The notes below the pieces were generated by a model. It searched no databases. It was not told where the DNA came from and saw only the letters and a program-made list of their open reading frames with translations. From contig JASDDO010000001.1 of NCBI GenBank assembly GCA_030015575.1, positions 142,681,988 through 142,745,987 of the forward strand: a DNA stretch of 64,000 bases, written 5' to 3'. The stretch comes from Agapanthus africanus. Lineage: Eukaryota; Streptophyta; Magnoliopsida; Asparagales; Amaryllidaceae. Made by a program: the position numbers and the translations under genes. Shown in pieces: positions 11,971-22,499 of this stretch. Position 1 is the stretch's first letter. Each line of letters begins with the position of its first letter.

Positions 11971-12486
11971 TTACAATATTTCCGTAGATCCTTATACATT
12001 TTCATGCCACCTGGGTGTATCGAATACCGAGAGCTGTGAGCTTCTTTCATCAACTCTTCTCGATCTAGGCCGAGTGACACACATAATTAACTTCCATATC
12101 TCAAGGATCCGTCTTTGTGAATATCAGTTCGAAGTCCACTTTCTACTTGTTCTCGGATCTTTTGTAGCTTGACATCATTTTCTTGAGCTGCCTTGATCTG
12201 ATTGACAAGATTGGACTGGACTTGTAAGTTCATCAAATATGAAGTGTTGCCTGGCATAACTACTTCGATCACTAATCCATGCAATTCATGCTGTAACTTC
12301 CACTGAGCGGTGAGGTTCGTTGCTAATGGCTGGCGACTAAGTACATTAGGAACTACATTCACCTTTCCAGGATGATACTGTAGGTTGATGTCAAAGTCCG
12401 CCATGAGTTCTAACCATCTTCTCTGCCGCATGTTTAGTTCCTTCTGTATAAATACATACTTCAGACTCTTGTGGTCGGTATATATA
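11971..12486 (-). pseudogene. Element G: RNase H C-terminus and integrase N-terminus
   Basis: Reading from 12486 downwards, the frame gives YTDHKSLKYVF, then RRWLELMADFDINLQYHPGK and VLSRQ, the end of gypsy RNase H and the linker to integrase. A stop at 12087 interrupts it. It then resumes with LCVSLG, REELMKEAHSS and HPGGMKMYKDLRKY, the two-histidine half of the integrase HHCC zinc domain. The cysteine half and the DDE core are missing: the sequence is cut at the solo LTR and the E1 end. It joins exactly to 20885 once element A is removed. Confidence 0.9.
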
Positions 12487-13002
12487 TGATTAGTCTAAAA
12501 TATTGCATATTTAAATGATTATTTTCCCTACTATTGTTAAGTACTAAAAGGTGTTTATTGTAATTATAGAACATATGAGGGTTTATATGTAAAAAGTTTA
12601 TTATCATATGTTTCTACATTATAATTAACATAATGAGGGAAAATATATGCATATAATATTTATATGAGATCTTTGTAATTAAAATATGCATATCATATAA
12701 AATATTTCTAATCAATATTCTTAACATATAATATCATATAAAATGGTTAGGATAATATCTCAAAAATACCAAATACTACTAACATTTTGATTTGAGATAT
12801 TGTGCGGATTAGCTCAAGTCTGGAATCCAGGAGATCCGGGATAAATCAAGATGTCGGAATCAAATCTGCCAGAATATTGAAGCAAATCGTAAGATCTAGC
12901 AACGGCAGAGACCCAGTTCATTATTATCAGAATATAGACATCTATAGGATCTCCAAATATCAAAACAAGACATCACAAAAAATTCCAAAACCTGATTCTC
13001 CA

Positions 13003-13054
13003 AGACTGCGGCAGTTGGGTGGCCAATATAGGCTATTTGTGGGGGATCCGCGAC
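13003..13054. promoter_or_regulatory. Eroded copy of the U3 palindrome in element A 5' LTR
   Basis: GGCCAATATAGGC followed by GGGGATCCGCG aligns with the loop and distal arm of the GC-rich hairpins in the LTRs of B and C. The proximal arm has decayed, so little pairing remains. It lies about 95-140 bases before the TATA box, the same place as in B and C. The equivalent site in the 3' LTR is 19903-19953. Confidence 0.6.
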
Positions 13055-13145
13055 ATATTTGAAGCCGTTGGATGAGATATTTTGGGGATTGGATCGTATC
13101 AGCATATAATCACAGATGGTATCTAGGGTTTCTAATTTCTGTGAC

Positions 13146-13155
13146 TATATATAGG
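13146..13155 (+). promoter_or_regulatory. Probable TATA box of element A 5' LTR
   Basis: TATATATAGG lies about 660 bases into the LTR, with the same motif at 20045-20054 in the 3' LTR. B and C have CTATAAATA at comparable LTR positions. Transcription would start about 30 bases downstream, giving U3 of about 690 bases. Confidence 0.65.
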
Positions 13156-13932
13156 ACTGAGAGCTTCATATCAAAAATCATCACCGAAGAGATCAAGAGG
13201 TCCAAAGCGATCTGCGCATCCGAGTGATCATCAACTAGTCATTTACTTCCAAAAAGATAGAGATCTAGAGCAACTAGGGTTCTTGAACTCTACTTTCACA
13301 AGTTGAATGAAATAGTTGATTAATAAAGGTAGTGTTTTTATTATTCTTTTTGCACTTACTTTATGCATCTTAATCATGTTTTCACTCTTCTTCATCCTTT
13401 CTTCTACTTTAAACATGAGCGAGTAATTCCTAGCTTGCTAGGGTTCGTAGGCTAGGGTAGATCAATGGATGATAAAATCATTTAACTTCTTTTATACATT
13501 TTAAAGTCTATAAATTTTAGAAAAATAAATGTTAACATCCTTATCGGGCTAGACATGAATTGAGATCAATAGAGATGAATGCAAGGACAAGGGTTAGTAG
13601 TGGGGAAACCTTAGTTTCTTCCAAAATAACCCTAATCTACATTCATCACTATCGATCCAGTTTTAAACTATTAAAAGATAAAAGGAGTCATTTTTAATTA
13701 TTCATCTATTACTACTAAGTCCTATGAACCCTACAAGCCTTCTCTTCATAAATTCTACATCCGTATAAAAATAGATCTATAAACAATCACCTTTCTTCAA
13801 TCAACTCGTCTAAAGCAAGAAAAAGGTTTACGTTTCCCTGCAGACGACCCATACTCATCGCGGCTAGCTACTAGCGACACCGTCTTAATTGCGGTTACTT
13901 TACGAAAACACTTTTTAGCACGACCAATCAAA

Positions 13933-13950
13933 TGGCGCCGTTGCCGGGGA
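13933..13950 (+). other. Element A primer binding site, tRNA-Asp type
   Basis: TGGCGCCGTTGCCGGGGA lies two bases after the 5' LTR. This is the primer site characteristic of Athila/Tat-group plant elements. The reverse complement is found in element C at 62938-62954. Confidence 0.95.
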
Positions 13951-14920
13951 AATGGCTGTAATTTTTTTCTTGTTATTCGGGTTGATTTCTTATAAAATCC
14001 AGTAAACATATTATAAATGAGAACCAAAACCGCATCTTATGTATTTAACGATTGTGTGAGTTTTGCAAAGGATTCTGGAGTAACTGAAGCAAGCCAACAG
14101 AGAGTTAGATAATCTCAACATATCCCAGAGGAGCATAAGGGTTCTCTGAAGAAAACTCAGCAAGAGAACCCTCCCTAGTGCGGCGGAACCGCGGCGAAAA
14201 CAAGCATTTGGCGGCGGAAATGCGGCGGTGTGGTGGAATTGAAGCGCCAAAATCCTCTGGTAATTTCCTAATATCTTTCTCTCTCCTTTAAGATCTAATA
14301 TTCTGATTTTTCCTGTAGGATTCTTTGCAAATATCTCCGCTCAAAAATCTTTTTGCGTGTTTTGATATCGGTTTGTTTGTGCATATCTAAACCGGAAATT
14401 AAGGGACAATAACCCAAATCCAGATTAGGTGGGGATTTCATCACCCTTCCTAGGCCCCACAAATCACAAAACGAGCATACTTTCACCCTACATTAAATTA
14501 AAAAATATCTAGACCAAGCCTCTAAGGACCGTCGCGCTCAATTAGGACAGAGGAGGGTCGTGGGTAATCTATCGCTTATCCGCATCTCTCTTGTGGTGTC
14601 TAGGCAAATGTGACTAAGGAAAGTGGTTACTTAATTAGGCCCTCTATTTTCGGTGATTCGTATAGCGGATACCTCCCACTTACCTAGCACTTACCTGGCC
14701 ACAAGAGTGATAAAGAGGTGGTAGAGGATTGATCCTCCGACTTGTCCTTTGGAAGTATAGGAGCGGTCTAGTGACTTGACCTAGGTGACCCTAGCTATAG
14801 GGATTGATTGTGCATTTTGTGATTTGTTGAGTCAAGCCTCACGTCCGACACTTTTTCAAAACAAGCCTTTTAAAAATCGTTCTCATACACGCTGCCACGT
14901 GTGCTAAACCCGCTTAGTGC
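13951..14920 (+). other. Element A 5' leader
   Basis: No ORF on the sense strand. Two blocks recur in element C, in the same order. The first is a GC-rich segment at about 14168-14245 (GCGGCGGAACCGCGGCG ... GGCGGCGGAAATGCGG). The second is at about 14515-14730, around GTCGCGCTCAATTAGGACA, GGTGATTCGT and ACTTACCTGGCCACA. Conservation of a noncoding leader suggests a packaging or dimerisation signal. Confidence 0.65.
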
Positions 14921-16380
14921 ATGATCACCTGGACACGGGATTCTAGTGCCCGTCTTGTCCGTTTTTTTGCTATCTACTCCGAAGTCGGTATTTCTTCATC
15001 TTCTATTTCCCCTCCACCCACCACATCTCCCGAAATAGACGGATCTCCATCGGGATTTCACGATACTACCTTGCCACCACCCGTAGGTGCGCAAAATCCA
15101 CTATGCATCTCTCTTCAAGAAAGATGCTACCCCATACGCGGACCCCTTCCTACTTGTCTTTCTCTTCCACCGGCCAATAGGGGTAATTTCGAAATTAAAC
15201 CCCACTTCATCAATATGTTGTTCAAATTCCACGGGCTTGAATTCGAAGACGCATACGTTTTCATAACCAAATTCGAAAACGTATGTGCAATGATGAGCAC
15301 AAAAAAACTTTCAGTGGATGCTATTCGATTACGTATTCTTCCTTTTACCTTGTGCGATCTAGCAGAAAAATGGCTTTATAGCACTGCTGCATATTCTATC
15401 GCTAAATGGGATGAATTCGTTATAGCATTCCTTAAGAAATTTTATCTCAATCACAAAACCGCTCGTGTTCGAAGCGAGATTAACCAGTTTACCCAACTTC
15501 CCAACGAACCATTCTGGAAATACTTTGAACGGTTTAAAGATCTTCTTGTACAATGCCTCCATCACGGAATTGATAGATGGCAGCTTTGCCGAATTATATA
15601 TGAGGGTGTTAATCCTTCCACGAAACAGATGCTCGAAACCATTTTGTCAATGCCATTTTATATCAAAAGAAGATGGCGAAGCTTGGAAATTTCTAGAAGA
15701 TCTCACCGAACAAACCTCACAATGGGAGAGCGCTAGACCAACATCATCTTCATCTAGGGCAGGTATCCATCAGCTCGATGTTTTCATCGCAGTAAAATCC
15801 GAAATGGCCGCGATGCAAAAGAAACTCGAAGCTATCGAAAACAAAGTCTCGTCAATCCCCCTAAACCAAATTACGCTCCCCAAAACCGTGTATGGTTGCT
15901 GTTCTGACCCATTACATTTAACAGAAGAATGTCCTTTGAATCCTCCGTTTCAAGGTCAAGAATAAACTAATTCTGCTTTTCAGCAACGACCTAGAAACGA
16001 TCCTTATTCTTCCACATACAATCAAAGATAAAGGAATCACCCTAATTTTTCTTGGAACCAAAATCAAACTCAAACTCAAAATCCGTTCCTAAGCCAAAAT
16101 AACTATCAAAGGCCTCCCCTACAGCAACAGCAGCCACCACAACACCCCTTCAACCGCAATCTTTTCAAAACCCGGCCAACAACTTTGATCCTTATAATAA
16201 TATTTCAACGGCCGCTACCGATAAAACCTCTGCGCTCGAACGTAACTTAGAAACGTTCATTAAACAATCTACGCAAACGATGGATAATTTAACGTCTTCC
16301 ATCCAAACGTTAGTGCAACACACTGCTTCCCACAGTGAAAGCATAAAATCGATAGAAGCATAACTTGCATAGTTAAATGC
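14921..16380 (+). pseudogene. gag: Element A gag, Athila/Tat type, broken
   Basis: Frame 1 from 14921 carries the core of the Gag (retrotransposon gag) domain, including NFEIKPHFINMLFKFHGLEF, LRILPFTLCDLAEKWL, WDEFVIAFLKKFYLNHKTAR and FERFKDLLVQC. A frameshift near 15,650 moves the continuation to another frame (EDGEAWKFLEDLTEQ), ending with a knuckle-like CCSDPLHLTEECP. In-frame stops then interrupt a Gln/Asn-rich region containing NDPYSSTYN and RNHPNFSWNQN, typical of the Athila Gag C-terminal third. The original protein would have formed the particle and bound genomic RNA. It cannot be made from this copy. Confidence 0.9.
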
Positions 16381-16384
16381 CGCG

Positions 16385-17524
16385 ATGAGAGAGAGAAAGA
16401 AAGGGAGACTTCTATCTCAACCTCTACCAAATCCCGGCCACTCACAAAGCGTGAATATCATCCTTCAAAATCATAATGTGAGTGCCGTAACCACGTTGAG
16501 ATCAGGAAGAGTGTTGAATAACAATGTTGGTAAACAAGTTGAAGTTGATAACATTGATGAAACCTCGGCTACTACTTCTTTTCCTATTTCATCTAATCCA
16601 ACATCTTCTTCCGAGCCTATTCTCCGTTTTCCACTAGGCTCGAAACCTCATCTCACTTCCTTGAAGGAATTACCATCTACGACCATCCCAAATCCAATTT
16701 TGGGATCCATTCCATCCCCACAAACTTCTCCTCAAAAGTTGGACCCAACCTTTATTGATAAAGCTCCTTTTTCACACAGGTTGAGGGCCAACAGACCAAG
16801 TCTCCAAATGGAGAAGATTGTGGACATTTTAAAACAAGTTAACATAAATATTCCTCTCTTAGATGCTATCAAACAAGTTCCTTCCTCTGCGAAAATTTTA
16901 AAGGACTTGTGCACTAGGAAAAGAAAAACTCAAGTACCTAAAAAAGTTTTCTTAGCGAGTAATATGAGCAATTCTCTTACTCAATTGGCGCGCACGAAAT
17001 GTAAGGACCCCGATTGTATTACAATATCTATAACTATTGGGGGTAAAAATATCGATCGTACTTTACTCGATTTAGGTGCTAGTGTAAACTTGCTTCCGTA
17101 TTCTATTTATGAGCAATTAGGGATAGGAGAGTTGAATCCTACACATTGAACTCTCCAGATGGCCGATCGATCTATCACCCAACCTCAGGGTGAGCTAGAG
17201 GACGTGTTCATCAAAGTCGGGGAATTTATATTCCCTGTGAACTTTATAGTTATAGATACACAGCCTGCAGCGAACCCACGGAACCAAATTCCGGTGATCC
17301 TAGGTCGACCTTTCCTAGCAACTTTAAACGCGATAATCAATTGTCATAACGGTTCAATGAACCTGTCCTTTGGGAAGATGAAAATTGAGCTTAACATCTA
17401 CAAGCTAGGAAGCCAACCCTCCGAACCCTATACTCATGTATGTTCTGTCGAAAAGATAGCTTCCGACAGTTGCGAATTTGAGGAGCTTCACGATATTGAT
17501 CTCGACGCTACTAGTGCGTTATAG
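16385..17524 (+). pseudogene. Element A Gag end and aspartic protease, broken
   Basis: The 16385-17149 frame starts with AVTTLRSGR, usual at the Gag/protease boundary of Athila elements. It runs to the protease catalytic region LLDLGASVNLLPYS; the active-site motif is DLGA, in the D-x-G pattern of retropepsins. A stop and frameshift at 17147-17158 move the rest to a second frame, containing GELEDVFIKVGEFIFP and the C-terminal flap region PVILGRPFLATLNAIIN. After 17524 an RT would be expected, but the sequence passes directly to the tail ORF. Confidence 0.9.
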
Positions 17525-17599
17525 TTTGATCCTACTGTCTATTATATACGTTGAGACCCTTCTGCCAACAAGTCCACACCTAAGTCCGAACCCTTTATC

Positions 17600-18091
17600 T
17601 TGTCGAATGATTTAATCGAGCTATCCGAGTTTCATATCTCCCTTTCCGATGAGATTATCATTCAGAATCTTGATGAAAGTTTTGAAGACATTTTTGCCGA
17701 AGAACTCGCATTCCTAGAAGACATGGGAGTTGTGATGAATCAACCTCCACCTAAAGAAGTTGAACCGCCACCCCTTCTTCTTATCAAGAATGAGAATGCG
17801 AGTAGTGCACCATCACTGTTTCGTCTCTACCAACCGAGACGTAAACCCGATCGATTTCGCCTCTCATCTCCCCACTTCTTCACGTCTATGATCTTCGACC
17901 AACCATGGTGTTATATCGATAAAATATTTGAATGGATGGTGTTGACTTTTGGTCTTTATAAAGTTTTGTATAGACCAATAACTTCATCCCCTCTTATAAT
18001 GCTTAATACTGTTTTACTCAAGTTTAAGGGCGGGGGGAATATTTTTTTTGAAAGAAAAATAATTTTTTACAAAATTATGAGCCAAAATTAA
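17600..18091 (+). CDS. Element A tail ORF, domain shared with B and C
   Basis: A 163-residue frame in the place of RT, RNase H and integrase. The N-terminal part has DESFEDIFAEELAFLEDMG and a proline stretch NQPPPKEVEPPPLL. The C-terminal part has FEWMVLTFGLYKVLYR. Corresponding motifs recur in B (FEWLVLTFGLCKALYR) and C (DESFEELFADELAFL, then FKWLVLTFGLCKALYN). I recognise no enzyme motif. The final 30 or so residues of the A frame (FKGGGNIFFERK) are probably the PPT-like noncoding sequence read through. It may be a residual Pol or accessory piece kept in this lineage. Confidence 0.55.
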   Translation: MSNDLIELSEFHISLSDEIIIQNLDESFEDIFAEELAFLEDMGVVMNQPPPKEVEPPPLLLIKNENASSAPSLFRLYQPRRKPDRFRLSSPHFFTSMIFDQPWCYIDKIFEWMVLTFGLYKVLYRPITSSPLIMLNTVLLKFKGGGNIFFERKIIFYKIMSQN

Positions 18092-19373
18092 GTTTGGGGG
18101 AGGATTTCACTGTCATTAATTCTTGTTCTCTTTACTAACTTTTCCTCCCAAGTCTACAGGTTTTAAGCCTAACAGATGACATCAGTGAGGACACTGTTGC
18201 AAATAGGTTTGGGGGAGGTTTGTGCTTATTCACGCATCATTTTTTGCATTATACTAAATAAAAGCACACAAAATTTGTTAATGAAAGTTAGAAAGTGAAA
18301 AATACATATGATAGGAAGGAAAAGTGTAAGAAAGGCATGAAAATTAAATGTTTTAAAACAAAACTAGTAATAGGTAGTCATGAGCTGTTGTCCCAAGGGT
18401 TAGTAAGATGAAGGGAATCACTAATCCGAGTATAGAAATAAGTCTGAAAAATAGTCCCTATTCCTGAGTCGAAACATCTGAATGTTGATACCCTACTATA
18501 TGCACTTGCACACATCTTGAAATTAGGGATAGTAGAGAATACCTTGAATTGCTCTTGTCTAAAAGTCTTAGTATGAAGGAAAATAAATATATAAACAAAA
18601 ATATAAATGAAAATAAAAAGTGGTGAAGAAAAATGAACACTGGTTTTGTAATTACTTAAGGCAGCATAAAAAAATATAGCGAGGGTGTCTTATCACCTAG
18701 TGCCTTAGACCAACTGGTTTGGGAGCCACTGCTAAGTCTTAGGTGTTGCAAGACTAGGATATTGCTAATTACGCCTATAAGAGTGAGCACATTTGGTAAT
18801 CGGTTGGTTAGTACCTCAAGAAGTATTAATGGTCGCATGAAGAATGTGTGAGCAATTCCATCCGAAACATTCACCGACTAAAAAGTACTAAGGAAGATGG
18901 ACAAAAGTATGATAGCTTGAATTGAATTCTCTAAGTGTGGGGATGTATTTTACACACACGTACGGGTAAATGATCGATGTTTGGAAGAAATGTAAGGAGG
19001 AAGACTAAAGGCGATGTTTTATTGAGGGACGATATGATTTCTAATATCTTTTCATGACAATTAAGATAGGGCTCATGGCTACTAAAAAACTAGTGTAGTT
19101 TGAAACTCTTATTTTCAAGTTCTTTCTTTTATATGTTCTTTATCTTTGTATGTAACATTCATCTTCTTTTTTTTATTATGGGATTTTGTGGGTGTAATTC
19201 GCTGAAAACCCTCAGGAGACAACGCTCCTCCTACCAGGGACACCTAGAGGTTTAAAGGCTTGTTGCACGTGCTAAGTGCAATCGTGTTTCCAACGAAAGT
19301 GTGCTAGATTTTTCTTTTTCTTTTTCTTCTTCTTCTCTTTAATAACTAGTTTGCTAGGACGATCAAAGTTAAG
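18092..19373 (+). other. Element A conserved 3' noncoding region
   Basis: No convincing ORF. There are PPT-like copies AGTTTGGGGGAGG (about 18090) and GTTTGGGGGAGG (about 18209). Blocks also found in B and/or C: the CTAGTGCCTTAGACCAACTG block (about 18698), the TACACACACGT...GGGTA box (18933-18990) and the CTGAAAACCCTCAGGAGACA block (19195-19310). Confidence 0.7.
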
Positions 19374-19385
19374 TTTGGGGGTATT
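19374..19385 (+). other. Element A polypurine tract
   Basis: The sequence TTTGGGGGTATT directly precedes the 3' LTR. B has GTTTGTGGGTATT and C has GTTTGGGGGTATT at the same place. Confidence 0.85.
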
Positions 19386-20884
19386 TGATTAGTCTAAAAT
19401 ATTGCACATTTGAATGATTATTTTCCCCACTATTGTTAAGTACTAAAAGGTGTTTATTGTAATTATAGAACATATGAGGGTTTATGTGTAAAAAGTTTAT
19501 TATCATATGTTTCTACATTATAATTAATATAATAAGGGAAAATATATGCATATAATATTTATATGAGATCTTTGTAATTAAAATATGCATATCATATCAA
19601 ATATTTCTAATCAATATTCTTAACATATAATATCATATAAAATGGTTAGGATAATATCTCAAAAATACCAAATACTACTAACACTTTGATTTGAGATATT
19701 GTGCAGATTAGCTCAGGTCTGGAATCCAAGAGATCCGGGATAAATCAAGATGTCGGAATCAAATCTGCCAGAATATTGAAGCAAATCGTAAGATCGAGCA
19801 ACGACAGAGACTCGGTTTATTATTATCAGAATATAGACATCTAGAGGATCTCCAAATATCAAAACAAGACAGCACAAAAGATTCCAAAACCTAATTCTCC
19901 AAGACTGCGGTGGTTGGGCAGCCAATATAGGCTATTTGCGGCGAATCCGTGACATATTTGAAGCCGTTGAATGAGGGATTTTAGGGATTGGATCGTATCA
20001 GCATATAATCACAGATGGTATCTAGGGTTTCTAATTTCTGTGACTATATATAGGACCGAGAGCTTCACATAAAAAATCATCACCGAAGAGATCAAGAGGT
20101 CCAAAGCGATCCGCGCATCTGAGTGATCATCAACTAGTCATCTACTTCTAACAAGATAGAGATCTAGAGCAATTAGGGTTCTTGTACTCTACTTTCACAA
20201 GTTGAATGAAATAGTTGATTAATAAAGGTAGTGTTTTTATTATTCTTTTTGCCCTTACTTTCTGCATCTTAATCATGATTTCACTCTTCTTCATCCTTTC
20301 TTCTACTTTAAACATGAGCGAGTAATTCCTATCTTGCTAGGGTTCGTACGCTAGGGTAGATCAATGGATGATAAAATCATTTAACTTCTTTTATACATTT
20401 TAAAGTCTATAAACTTTAGCAAAATAAATGTTAACATCCTTATCGGGCGCGGTACCAATTTATTGCTAGTCACGACCACGATTTGAGATTGGTTTAACAC
20501 TTGTTTTGTTAGGGACTAGACATGAATAGAGATCAATGCAAGGACAAGGGTTAGTAGTAGGGAAACCCTAGTTTCTTCCAAAAGAACCCTAATCTACATT
20601 CATCACTATCGATCTAGTTTTAAACTATTAAAAGATAAAAGGAGTCATTTTTAATTGTTCATCCATTACTACTAAGTCATATGAACCCTACAAGCCTTCT
20701 CTTCATAAAGTCTACATCCGTATTAAAATAGATCTACAAACACTCACCCTTCTTCAATCAACTCGTCTAAACAAGAAAAATGTTCATGTTTCCCTGCGGA
20801 CGACCCGTACTTATTGCGGCTAGCTACTAGCGACACCGTCTTTATTGCGGTTACTTTACGAAAACACTTTTTAACGATCAATCA
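19386..20884 (+). repeat. Element A 3' LTR (1,499 bp)
   Basis: It starts TGATTAGTCTAAAAT and ends CGATCAATCA. It matches 12487-13930 with a few per cent substitutions plus a 68-bp extra segment at 20448-20515. It is followed by the ATATA duplication. Confidence 0.95.
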
Positions 20885-21990
20885 ATATATCCACTCGTTC
20901 TCCAAGAAGATAGTGGCGCCAAATCTTAAGTGCGAAGATGATGGCTGCCAACTCCAGATCATGTGTTGGATAGTTGCGCTCATGTACTTTTAGCTGTCTT
21001 GATACAAAAGTCACAACTTTTCCATGCTGGTTTAGAACACATCCTAATTCTTTACCGGACGCATCACAATGCACAACAAATCCTCCAGATTGATCCGGTA
21101 TTATGAGGATAGGAGCAGAGGTTAGTCTCGACTTGAGTTCTAAAAAATCTTTTTCACATGCTTTTGACCACACGAATGCTTCATCTTTACATGTGAGCTT
21201 GGTCAGGGGTGCTGCAATCTTTGAGAAGCCTTCAATGAATCGTCGGTAGTATCCTGCTAATCCCAAGAAACTTCGTATATCCTTCACCGTCTTTGGTGTC
21301 ATCCACTCGCTGACATCTGACACTTTAGCTGGATCTACTGAGATTCCTTCGCCTGAAATAATATGTCCGAGAAATCCGACTTGATCTAGCCAAAATTCAC
21401 ACTTGCTGTACTTAGTGTAGAGCTGATGTTGTCGTAATGTCTCCAGAACAATCCGTAAGTGCTCGGCGTGTTCTTTCCGATTCTTTGAATACACCAAGAT
21501 GTCGTCGATGAAGATGACAACGAACCTGTCTAAGTACTCTCGGAAAACTTGGTTCATCAGGTTCATAAAAATGGCAGGTGCATTGGTCACTTCAAATGGC
21601 ATTACGAGATATTCATAATGACCATATCGAGTCCTAAACGCCGTCTTCGGAATGTCGGACTCTTTGACCTTCCCCTGATGATAACCCAAATGAAGATCTA
21701 GCTTTGAAAATACACAAGACCCACTTAGCTGATAGAAAAGATCATCGATGAGCAGTAGTGGATACTTGTTCTTAATCGTCACTTCGTTTAGAGCTCTATA
21801 ATCCACACACATTCTGTATGAACTTTCTTTCTTCTTCACCAGTAATACCGGAGATCCCCAGCTTGAAGTACTGGGACGAATCCAACCTTTCTTCAGGAGT
21901 TCGTTCAACTGAATGCGGATCTCCTTCAATCCTTCTGGACTTAGCCGGTACGGAGCTTTGATTACAGGTTGCGCACCAGATTGTAAATCA
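20885..21990 (-). pseudogene. pol: Element G reverse transcriptase and RNase H
   Basis: From about 21990 downwards: [71 protein letters not shown], then the catalytic loop [11 protein letters not shown] (F-x-DD form of Y-x-DD), FLGHIIS and the thumb [16 protein letters not shown]. RNase H follows with [15 protein letters not shown] and [16 protein letters not shown]. This matches Tekay-like chromovirus Pol. The longest frame, about 352 residues, is nearly intact, but upstream frameshifts and the insertion of A at 20884 make it non-functional. RT and RNase H copy the genomic RNA to DNA in the particle. Confidence 0.95.
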
Positions 21991-22499
21991 TACTAAACTC
22001 AAGAGCTTGATCAGGAGGTAAACCTGATATATCTTCAGGGAACACATCCTCGAACTACTTCGGGCTTTTCTTCTTCTGCCGGTAGAGAAAATACTTCTGC
22101 ATTCTTCGGTTTAGCACGGTATCTTCCTAGCTCCAAAGTTATATCTCCACTTTTGAAATAGAAGACTCGGTGATCTGGTATCTCAAATACTACCCTGCTT
22201 TGACGACAGTCAATAGTAGCATAGAATATTCCCAGCCAATCCATTCCCAACAGCATCGAAATTTGGTATGTCCAGTACTTTGAAATTTGCATAGAATTCT
22301 CATCCGCAAACTACAACTGGACACTGATCAAACCCCATAGTTGCTTTCAGAACTCCATTTCCGAAACTGACATTCAAGCTTGAAATGAGTGGCTTCATGG
22401 GAATCGTATGCGTTCTCACGAATCGCTGGGACATGAAGCAGTGTGAAGCTCCAGTGTCGAAAAGTGCGAGTGCAGGAAGGGTGGCCACTAGTATAGTAC
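21991..22499 (-). pseudogene. Element G protease and protease-RT linker, frameshifted
   Basis: From 22499: an in-frame entry TILVATLPALALFDTGASH, where DTGA is the retropepsin active site, then FVRTHTIPMKPL and VVVCG. A stop at about 22300 and frameshifts follow. GMDWLGIF, TIDCRQSRVVFEIPDH and LPAEEEKPEVV resume in other frames, and FEDVFPEDISGLPPDQALEF leads into RT. At least three lesions are visible between 22300 and 21980. Confidence 0.9.

Larger units (their letters stand above)
12487..13930 (+). repeat. Element A 5' LTR (1,444 bp)
   Basis: It begins TGATTAGTCTAAAAT and ends GACCAATCA, matching 19386-20884. It lacks a 68-bp segment present in the 3' LTR at 20448-20515. U5 contains the TCCCTGCAGACGACCC box shared with B and C. 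Confidence 0.95.
12487..20884 (+). mobile_element. Element A: non-autonomous Athila/Tat-like Ty3/gypsy element (8,398 bp)
   Basis: Complete element inserted in RNase H of element G, with perfect ATATA duplications at 12482-12486 and 20885-20889. Removing A and one duplication rejoins the G reading frame across RVDIYTDHK. Order: 5' LTR, tRNA-Asp primer site, leader, broken gag, broken protease, tail ORF, long conserved 3' noncoding region, PPT, 3' LTR. No RT, RNase H or integrase is present, so it must have moved by using another element's enzymes. Confidence 0.93.
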
